A DNA stretch of 10,743 bases from Streptomyces lilacinus (GTDB lineage: Bacteria > Actinomycetota > Actinomycetes > Streptomycetales > Streptomycetaceae), in NCBI GenBank assembly GCA_000715685.1, contig KL569415.1, positions 12,233 to 22,975 on the forward strand, in the 5' to 3' direction. The position numbers and the translations under genes are program-made. Numbering within the stretch: the first letter of the stretch is position 1; each line of letters starts with the position of its first letter. The notes beneath the pieces were generated by a model. The model searched no databases and was not told the origin of the DNA. It saw only the letters and a list, made by a program, of their open reading frames with translations. Below, one piece after another: positions 5,963 through 10,743 of the stretch.

Positions 5963-7051
5963 GTGTACCTCAACGTGACCGAGATCGAGTCGGCGATCAC
6001 GAACCTCAACGTCGCCCACCCCGAGACGACCCAGCTCATCGAGCCCCCGCACGCCACCCACGAGGGCCGCACGACGCAGGTGCTGCGGGTCGGAACCCGA
6101 GCCGCGGACGAGGCGGACGGCATCCTCGCACTTGGCGGTCTGCACGCCCGCGAATGGGTTCCGCCCGACGCGCTCGTCTCGCTGGCCGCCGATCTGCTCG
6201 AGGCCCACGCGGGCGGTACGGGACTGCGCTACGGCGGCACGGCGTTCACCGCCGCCCAGATAGCGACGCTGCTGGACACCGTCAACCTGTTCTTCTTCCC
6301 CTGCGCGAACCCCGACGGCCGGGCCCACAGCCAGACCGTGGCGGGGAACTGGCGGAAGAACCGCAGACCCGCACCGCCGGGCCTCGGCGGCCCCTCCTGC
6401 GTGGGCGTCGACCTCAACCGCAACTTCGACTTCCTCTGGGACCACACCGCCAAGTTCGCCGCCGACTCCGACGTCCACACCTCGGCCGACCCCTGCGATC
6501 CCCAGCAGTACCGAGGACCCGCGGTCGCATCCGAGCCCGAGACGCGGAACGTCGTGTGGGTGCTGGACACGTTCCCGCGGATCCGGTGGCACGTCGACGT
6601 GCACAGCGCGGTCCCGGTCATCCTGCACAGCTGGGGCGACGACCAGAACCAGAGCACCAAATCCGCCGACAACTTCACCAACCCCGCCCTCGACACGGTG
6701 CGCGGCCGACGGAACGACGGCATCGGCGAGTTCATCACCACCCACGACCTCGACACAGCGGTCCGGCTGGCGCAGCGCATGCACGACGCCATCTTCGGGG
6801 TGCGCTCGTTCGACTACGGCGTCGAGCAGGCCTACGGCCTGTACCCCACCTCGGGGGCGAGCGACGACTACGCCTTCAGCCGTCATGTCGTCGAACCCGA
6901 CGACACCAAGCTGTTCGCCTTCACGATCGAGTGCGGTACGTCGCAACAGCCGACGTTCGGCGAGGCCGAAAACGTGATCCGCGAGGTCTCGGCCGGGCTG
7001 GTGGCCTTCGCCCTCGGCGCGCACGACATCACCGACGGAACCCACCCGTAG
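5963..7051 (+). CDS. M14-family zinc carboxypeptidase, no signal peptide
   Basis: This metallopeptidase of 362 residues should remove C-terminal amino acids from peptides. Zinc ligands are His61 and Glu64 (GLHAREW) and His214 (HVDVHSAV). Substrate-binding Arg120 is in ANPDGRAH, Asn152-Arg153 in DLNRNFDF (equivalent to Asn144-Arg145 of carboxypeptidase A), a probable tyrosine cap is Tyr294 in YGLYPTSGASDDYAF, and the catalytic glutamate is Glu323 in FTIECG. The set is complete, so activity is expected. The order and motifs fit the carboxypeptidase A/B subfamily. There is no signal peptide: the GTG start leads straight into YLNVTEIESAITNLN, the usual start of the mature domain, so the prodomain is absent or is the separate upstream 109-residue protein. 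AAGGAG at 5951-5956 lies 6 bases before the GTG. A strong hairpin at 7109-7140 follows. Side-chain preference cannot be called safely. Confidence 0.93.
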   Translation: MYLNVTEIESAITNLNVAHPETTQLIEPPHATHEGRTTQVLRVGTRAADEADGILALGGLHAREWVPPDALVSLAADLLEAHAGGTGLRYGGTAFTAAQIATLLDTVNLFFFPCANPDGRAHSQTVAGNWRKNRRPAPPGLGGPSCVGVDLNRNFDFLWDHTAKFAADSDVHTSADPCDPQQYRGPAVASEPETRNVVWVLDTFPRIRWHVDVHSAVPVILHSWGDDQNQSTKSADNFTNPALDTVRGRRNDGIGEFITTHDLDTAVRLAQRMHDAIFGVRSFDYGVEQAYGLYPTSGASDDYAFSRHVVEPDDTKLFAFTIECGTSQQPTFGEAENVIREVSAGLVAFALGAHDITDGTHP

Positions 7052-7108
7052 CCGGCCCGCCCCCTGCCTGGCCGGCACCCCGGGCCCTTCGACGCCGTTC
7101 GACGTCCT

Positions 7109-7140
7109 TCGAACAGGCGGCTGTGCAGCCGCCTGTTCGA
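7109..7140 (+). terminator. 14-bp perfect hairpin after the M14 gene
   Basis: TCGAACAGGCGGCT (7109-7122) and AGCCGCCTGTTCGA (7127-7140) pair perfectly around the loop GTGC. It starts 57 bases after the stop at 7051 and is the likely transcription terminator of the protease cluster. No T run follows, as is common in Streptomyces. It ends two bases before the TACGCT box of paralogue B, so it could also act as an operator for that gene. Confidence 0.7.
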
Positions 7141-7142
7141 CC

Positions 7143-7192
7143 TACGCTGAGCGGGTCGGTGCGACGGGTCCGTGCAGGGGGAGGGATCGGCG
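7143..7192 (+). promoter_or_regulatory. Leader of membrane protein B
   Basis: A -10-like TACGCT (7143-7148) and the ribosome binding site GGGGGAGGG (7177-7185) match the arrangement before paralogue A. The expected -35 region falls inside the hairpin at 7109-7140, so folding or a bound protein there could affect initiation. Promoter strength is unknown. Confidence 0.35.
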
Positions 7193-7870
7193 ATGTACAC
7201 CTGGCACCAGGCGTTCGTGCGGGTGGTGATTCTGGCGGCCGCCGTCTTCGGGCTCGTCCAGTGCCCGTCGTGGGTGGAGGAGGCGTACCGCTCCACGCAG
7301 TCGTACAAGCAGGCTCCCCTGTGCCCCGCCGGCCGGTCGGCGCCCGCCGAGGACGACTGCGTCGCGCAGGCGAAGGGCGAGGTCGTCGAGAAGCGGTACT
7401 GGGGGTGCGCCTCGGAGGGCTGTCCCGAGGACCGGCAACTCCTCGTCCGCCACGGCGAGGACACCACCTGGTTGAGCGTCCGAGACGACATCTACTCCCG
7501 CACGGACCCCGGTGCCCGGGCGGACCTGCGCCTCTGGCACGGCACCGTGGTCCGCATGGAGGTCGGGGGCCGCACGATGGACTACCTGTCGTCCTCCGGG
7601 AGCTCGCTGATGTGGCGGCTGACCGGGGCCTGGCTCCTCCTCGGGGTGGCGGTGTGGACCGTGGTGGTGACCCGCCCGCTGTACCTGATCGCCTTCGTGC
7701 CCGGCTGGCTGCTGCTGACCCTGCCCTTCGACATCATCGTGGACGCGGCCCTCGTCGGGAAGCCGGGCGTGGGGGAGGTGGTCTTCGCCGGACCTCTGGG
7801 TCTGCTGGGCCTGTTCGTGCTGGTCTTCGGGATGAGGAAGCTCGCGTCGGAGGAGAGCGCGTCGGCGTGA
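7193..7870 (+). CDS. Four-TM membrane protein with extracytoplasmic Cys domain, paralogue B
   Basis: This 225-residue protein is a paralogue of the product at 2747-3421. The layout is the same: helix at about 9-25 (VRVVILAAAVFGLVQC), a soluble part with cysteines 44, 56, 72 and 77, and three C-terminal helices (MWRLTGAWLLLGVAVWTVVV, LIAFVPGWLLLTLPFDIIVD and a last one around GLLGLFVLVFG). Shared motifs include QAPLCP, GEVVEK, DTTWLSV and DLRLWHGTVVR. ATG 7193 is chosen by its ribosome binding site (7177-7185) and by alignment with paralogue A; an upstream in-frame GTG at 7172 precedes that site and is unlikely. The TGA is at 7868-7870. Conserved cysteines in both copies suggest two disulfides outside the membrane. 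Function is unknown; a sensor or envelope role would be a guess. Confidence 0.85.
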   Translation: MYTWHQAFVRVVILAAAVFGLVQCPSWVEEAYRSTQSYKQAPLCPAGRSAPAEDDCVAQAKGEVVEKRYWGCASEGCPEDRQLLVRHGEDTTWLSVRDDIYSRTDPGARADLRLWHGTVVRMEVGGRTMDYLSSSGSSLMWRLTGAWLLLGVAVWTVVVTRPLYLIAFVPGWLLLTLPFDIIVDAALVGKPGVGEVVFAGPLGLLGLFVLVFGMRKLASEESASA

Positions 7871-7917
7871 TCGGGCCATGATGCCGTCGCGCACCTGGGG
7901 GGAACGCCCGTACGGAA

Positions 7918-7960
7918 GCGGGACGTGCGCAGCGCGTTCCCCGCAGGAGCGCAGTCCCGC
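7918..7960 (+). terminator. Stem-loop in the 228-bp gap before the aminotransferase
   Basis: GCGGGAC-G-TGCGC (7918-7930, with G7925 bulged) pairs with GCGCAGTCCCGC (7949-7960) around an 18-base loop. It begins 48 bases after paralogue B and is a plausible terminator. Apart from this stem the gap 7871-8098 shows only GC-rich sequence; a GGAAC at 7901-7905 resembles an ECF-sigma -35, but no convincing -10 accompanies it. Confidence 0.4.
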
Positions 7961-8098
7961 CCGGCCGGACAGCGTGGCCGATACGGGCGCGGGGCGCGCG
8001 CGTGGCCGGAGCGCGCCCTGGTCGGAGGGTTCGGGGGTGCGAAGGATGGAGCCCGTCCCCGCCATCCGCCACGGGAGCGACTCCCCAGGAGGACAACG

Positions 8099-9565
8099 AT
8101 GCCGTCCCAGACCGTCGCGGGCCGTACCCCGGCCGAGGTGATCGCCCTTCTCTCCGCCGTCGCCGACCCCGAGCGCCGCCTCGCCGTCCACCAGCGGCTG
8201 TTCCCCGACCAGCTGAACCTCGCGACCGCCGAGAACGTCCTGCTCTACGCGCAGCTGAAGGAGAAGGTCTTCGACGTCCTGCCCGGCATCACCGAGCAGG
8301 ACATCCGGTACCCCGTCCCCATCTACGGCACCGACCGGCTGCGCGAGGACATCGCGGCGATGCTCCGCCCGCAGTTCGCCGCGGACCTCGACGCCAAGGA
8401 CGTCTTCGGGACGTCCGGGGTGTCGGCGGCGCTGGAGTGCCTCGCGTTCGCGCTCAAGAACGGCGGGATCCTCGAGACCGGGGACAGGGTGCTGATCCCG
8501 GCGCCGTTCTGGCAGGGCTTCAAGTGGTGTTTCCAGCAACGGCCGGGCCTGGTCTGCGTCCCCGCCAACCTGACCGAGAAGGGCCTGCAGAACTTCGAGC
8601 TCACCCTGGACGACCTGAAGCGCGCGTACTACGCCGAGCCGCGGCGGCCCAAGCTCCTCGTGCTCACCAACCCGCACAATCCGCTGGGCGTCAACTACTC
8701 CAAGGACCTCCTGGAGAAGATCTACGCCTGGGCCCTCAACGAGACGGAGATGCACGTCATCTCCGACGAGATGTACGCGCACTCCCAGATCACCACCGCC
8801 ACCCAGCCCTTCGTCAGCGCCCTCTCCCTGGACGCCTACCGAACCATCGCGCAGGCTCCGGAGCGGGTGCACGTCGTCTGGGGCTTCGCCAAGGACTTCG
8901 GGCTCTCCGGCTTCAAGGCGGGTGTCGTCATCTCCCGCTCGTCGGTGGTGCACGACGCGCTGGGCGGAGCGCAGGGCGAGCCGTACTCGTGGTTCAGCCC
9001 GTTCGACTCCCTCAAGCACTGGGTCATCGGCAACCTGCTGGAGACACAGGACTCGGGCAGGAGCTTCGCCGCCGAGCTCATGGAGTCGTACCGGGGGATT
9101 CTCACCGGCGCCTTCCAGTCGGCCAGGGCGGCGCTCGACAGCAACCACATCCCGTACGTCTTCCAGGAGGGGCAGAACCCGGCCCAGTTCTTCTGGCTCG
9201 ACCTGCGGAAGTACCTCAGCCCCCAGGCGCCGGAGATCCCGTGGGAGCGGGGGCCGCACTTCCCGCACGCCGGCATCGTGCACAGCGGCGGAAACGGCAA
9301 CGGGAACGGCAACGGCAACGGGGCCAAGCCGGGTGACCTCCGGCTGCCGGTCGTCTTCTCCGAGATCAGCAACGCCGAGGAGGACCTGCGCCGCTACATC
9401 GCGGAGAAGGCCAACGTCCTCCTCCTGCCGGGCCAGACCCTGACCTGCGCCGAGCCGGGCTATTTCCGCCTCTGCTACACCGCCTTCCACGAGCAGACGA
9501 TCCGCGAGGCCATCGACCGCATCGGCCAGGCCCTCGCCTCGTACGGCTCCGACGACGACGATTAG
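8099..9565 (+). CDS. PLP-dependent class I/II aminotransferase, ACC-synthase-like
   Basis: This fold-type I PLP enzyme has 488 residues and is cytoplasmic. The likely Schiff-base lysine is Lys265 (WGFAKDFGLSGFKAG). The cofactor pocket includes Asn194 (TNPHNPLG), Asp223 and Tyr226 (SDEMYAHS), and the early YGTDRLREDIAAML. The last motif, the 'SDE.Y' pattern and the lysine region resemble 1-aminocyclopropane-1-carboxylate synthases and their aminotransferase relatives more than aspartate aminotransferases. Reaction and substrate cannot be fixed from sequence, and ethylene-precursor synthesis should not be assumed. Two oddities are a Gly-Asn alternation at residues 398-408 and an acidic C-terminal DDDD. 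ATG 8099 follows AGGAGGA at 8087-8093; upstream in-frame codons lack this support. It seems monocistronic, with its own strong terminator at 9604-9641. Confidence 0.88.
   Translation: MPSQTVAGRTPAEVIALLSAVADPERRLAVHQRLFPDQLNLATAENVLLYAQLKEKVFDVLPGITEQDIRYPVPIYGTDRLREDIAAMLRPQFAADLDAKDVFGTSGVSAALECLAFALKNGGILETGDRVLIPAPFWQGFKWCFQQRPGLVCVPANLTEKGLQNFELTLDDLKRAYYAEPRRPKLLVLTNPHNPLGVNYSKDLLEKIYAWALNETEMHVISDEMYAHSQITTATQPFVSALSLDAYRTIAQAPERVHVVWGFAKDFGLSGFKAGVVISRSSVVHDALGGAQGEPYSWFSPFDSLKHWVIGNLLETQDSGRSFAAELMESYRGILTGAFQSARAALDSNHIPYVFQEGQNPAQFFWLDLRKYLSPQAPEIPWERGPHFPHAGIVHSGGNGNGNGNGNGAKPGDLRLPVVFSEISNAEEDLRRYIAEKANVLLLPGQTLTCAEPGYFRLCYTAFHEQTIREAIDRIGQALASYGSDDDD
9290..9322 (+). repeat. Gly-Asn microsatellite inside the aminotransferase gene
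   Basis: Alternating GGN and AAC codons encode GNGNGNGNGNG (residues 398-408). The DNA is a six-base repeat, AACGGC/AACGGG, that can gain or lose units in frame. The stretch lies between AGIVHSGG and AKPGDLRLPVVFSE, probably a surface loop, so length changes would be tolerated. Confidence 0.85.
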
Positions 9566-9603
9566 CACGACCGAGCAGCACGGACGCGCTGCACGTCCGC
9601 GAA

Positions 9604-9641
9604 ACGGCGGCGGATCGGGGAAACCCCCGATCCGCCGCCGT
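9604..9641 (+). terminator. Strong rho-independent-type terminator of the aminotransferase gene
   Basis: ACGGCGGCGGATCGGGG (9604-9620) pairs perfectly over 17 bases with CCCCGATCCGCCGCCGT (9625-9641) around the loop AAAC, and TTTT follows at 9645-9648. It starts 39 bases after the aminotransferase stop and separates that gene from the MgtC-like gene. Confidence 0.9.
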
Positions 9642-9697
9642 CCGTTTTACGGTGTCCGGAATACCCGGATCACCCGAGGAACGGAGGAGGGCGAACG

Positions 9698-10510
9698 ATG
9701 GTCATCGTCAACGAGTGGGGCCTGGCGGCCAACATCGGCGCCGGGCTGGGCTTCGGTGCGATCATCGGCCTGGAGCGCCAGTGGCGGGCCCGGATGGCGG
9801 GACTGCGTACGAACGCGCTGGTCGCCGCCGGATCCGCGCTCTTCGTGCTGCTGTCCACGTACGGCTTCAGCGGCGCGACCAGCACCTCCGGCTACGACGG
9901 CTCGCGCGTCGCCGCACAGATCGTCTCCGGCATCGGTTTCCTCGGCGCCGGCGTCATCATGCGCGACGGCCTGAGCGTGCGCGGCCTCAACACCGCCGCC
10001 ACCCTGTGGTGTTCGGCGGCGGTCGGCGCCCTGGCCGGTACGGGGCTGTACGTGCTGGCCGCGCTCGGCACCGTCGGCGTGGTCGGCGCCAACACGCTGC
10101 TGCGCCCGCTGGCCCGGGGCCTGGACCGGGGGCCGCACGGCGGTGCCGAGGTGTCCACCGACTACCACTTCGAGGTGGTGTGCACCGAGCCGGAGGAGGC
10201 GCACGTCCGCACTCTCGTCGTCCAGGCCGTCGCCCGCCCGGGGTTCCGGCTGCGGTCGGTGCACAGCCGGGACGCCGAGGCCGCGGGCAAGGTGACCGTC
10301 TCCGCCGAGCTGACCACCGAGCGCCGCGACGACAGCCTCCTGGAGGAGGCCGTCAGCAGGCTCTCGCTGGAGCCGGCGGTCTCCGCGGTCAGCTGGACGG
10401 TGCTGCACGGCCCCGACGACGAAGACAACGGCGACTCGGACGATGACGACGACTACGGCCGCGACCGGCGGGCGCGGCGGCGGGTGCGCCGCCTGTTCAC
10501 CGGCCGGTGA
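9698..10510 (+). CDS. MgtC/SapB-family membrane protein
   Basis: This is a 270-residue inner-membrane protein. Family hallmarks are GLERQWRARMAGLRTNALVA (Glu26-Arg27-Gln28 and Arg37-Thr38), GIGFLGAGVIMRDG and VRGLNTAATLWCSAAVGALA; about five hydrophobic helices fill residues 8-150. The C-terminal part (about 163-240, STDYHFEVVCTEPEEAHVRT onward) fits the ACT-like domain seen in MgtC proteins. A very acidic run (DDEDNGDSDDDDD) and then a basic tail (RRARRRVRRLF) follow, unusual for the short enteric MgtC proteins. Family members are linked to growth in low magnesium, to modulation of F1Fo ATP synthase and to stress survival; the role here is inferred only from family. GGAGGAGGG at 9683-9691 sits 6 bases before ATG 9698. 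It follows a strong terminator, so it must have its own promoter; none is obvious in the short gap. Confidence 0.92.
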   Translation: MVIVNEWGLAANIGAGLGFGAIIGLERQWRARMAGLRTNALVAAGSALFVLLSTYGFSGATSTSGYDGSRVAAQIVSGIGFLGAGVIMRDGLSVRGLNTAATLWCSAAVGALAGTGLYVLAALGTVGVVGANTLLRPLARGLDRGPHGGAEVSTDYHFEVVCTEPEEAHVRTLVVQAVARPGFRLRSVHSRDAEAAGKVTVSAELTTERRDDSLLEEAVSRLSLEPAVSAVSWTVLHGPDDEDNGDSDDDDDYGRDRRARRRVRRLFTGR

Positions 10511-10579
10511 CGGTGACCGACGCACCCGAAGTGATGCACGTGACGGATGAGCCCGATGTGACAAGGGGCCGCACGACTC

Positions 10580-10608
10580 TGTGCACGGGCCACGCGGTGG
10601 GGTAGTTT
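10580..10608 (+). promoter_or_regulatory. Candidate promoter of trpF
   Basis: TGTGCA (10580-10585) and TAGTTT (10603-10608) are 17 bp apart and lie about 50 bases before the trpF start. The -35 match is poor. The rest of the gap 10511-10656 shows no terminator; an open frame of 32 codons from 10507 to 10605 is probably not a gene. Confidence 0.35.
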
Positions 10609-10656
10609 CGCGGGGGCCGGGAGGGCCGAGGAGCAGCGGCAGGAGGAGCGTCTCGC

Positions 10657-10726
10657 GTGAGTTCGTCAGGTTCTTCGAGTTCGTCGCTGTTCGTGAAGAT
10701 CTGCGGGCTGCGCACGCCCCGGGACG
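10657..10726 (+). CDS. trpF: Phosphoribosylanthranilate isomerase, N-terminal fragment (partial)
   Basis: The first 23 codons are present, from GTG 10657 with AGGAGGAG at 10641-10648 as ribosome binding site. After a serine-rich start the sequence LFVKICGLRTPRDA matches the conserved first strand of TrpF, where 'KICG' contributes the catalytic cysteine. TrpF converts N-(5-phosphoribosyl)anthranilate to an aminodeoxyribulose phosphate in tryptophan synthesis. The gene is cut by adapter sequence at 10727, so only about a tenth is visible; residues predicted beyond the Asp at 10723-10725 come from adapter. The Ser-rich extension before FVKICG is longer than in most TrpF proteins, so a start nearer the Leu-Phe-Val codons is possible. 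Confidence 0.82.
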
Positions 10727-10743
10727 CTGTCTCTTATACACAT
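10727..10743. other. Nextera/Tn5 mosaic-end adapter at the right end
   Basis: CTGTCTCTTATACACAT is the reverse complement of 17 of the 19 mosaic-end bases and runs to the last base. It marks where the insert ended in library preparation, so the contig stops here for technical reasons. A minus-strand protein beginning MYKRQR would be translated adapter. Confidence 0.97.

Noticed and set aside
4036..7051. RiPP (lanthipeptide-type) cluster with leader peptidase
   Set aside because: There is no modification enzyme, transporter or Cys/Ser-rich precursor; the 109-residue protein does not look like a leader-core peptide.
7901..7928. GGAAC with a CGT 18 bases downstream, resembling an ECF-sigma promoter
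   Set aside because: The -10 part is poor and such words are frequent in GC-rich DNA.
7142..9568. 808-codon minus-strand frame opposite the aminotransferase and paralogue B
   Set aside because: It spans two well-supported + strand genes, a gap and a hairpin, shows no domain motif, and reflects lack of stops in GC-rich antisense DNA.
10507..10605. 32-codon open frame overlapping the MgtC-like stop (GTGA overlap)
   Set aside because: No ribosome binding site of its own beyond coding sequence, no recognisable protein, and its end overlaps the likely trpF promoter. Kept only as a weak possibility.
9647..10741. Minus-strand frame of 364 codons starting MYKRQR
   Set aside because: It begins in adapter and runs antisense to the MgtC-like gene; composition is that of a shadow frame.

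Overview
The window is a high-GC actinobacterial contig, most likely from Streptomyces. The reasons are the strong G/C bias at third codon positions, frequent GTG starts, GGAGG-type ribosome binding sites, and the purine-catabolism and trpF genes. All supported genes lie on the + strand. The contig carries sequencing-library adapter: Nextera/Tn5 mosaic-end sequence lies inside the first full gene (209-224), and a reverse-complement copy closes the window (10727-10743). Both places are assembly artefacts.

Left part (1-2699): a purine salvage and catabolism block. It holds the extreme C-terminus of a probable xanthine dehydrogenase molybdenum subunit, an AzgA-type NCS2 purine permease whose 5' end is interrupted by the adapter scar, and an XdhC-family maturation factor. 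Import, oxidation and enzyme maturation would work together.

Middle part (2700-7870): an accessory-looking block. Two paralogous four-TM membrane proteins with conserved cysteines (2747-3421 and 7193-7870), each with a similar leader and RBS, bracket a small membrane protein and a three-gene protease cluster. The cluster is an S8 subtilase without signal peptide (4036-5583), an unrecognised 109-residue protein (5630-5959) and an M14 zinc carboxypeptidase without signal peptide (5963-7051). The 109-residue ORF and the M14 ORF share a frame and are separated by one TGA. An AT-richer promoter region with two direct repeats 21 bp apart precedes the subtilase, and a 14-bp perfect hairpin follows the carboxypeptidase. 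This cluster is the best candidate for an undescribed system. One reading is a cytoplasmic endo/exoprotease pair with a separately encoded prodomain, inhibitor or substrate. That reading is inference.

Right part (7871-10743): an ACC-synthase-like PLP aminotransferase with a repetitive Gly-Asn loop and a strong terminator, an MgtC/SapB-family membrane protein, and the first codons of trpF cut off by adapter. No tRNA, rRNA, CRISPR array, insertion sequence or replication origin was seen.
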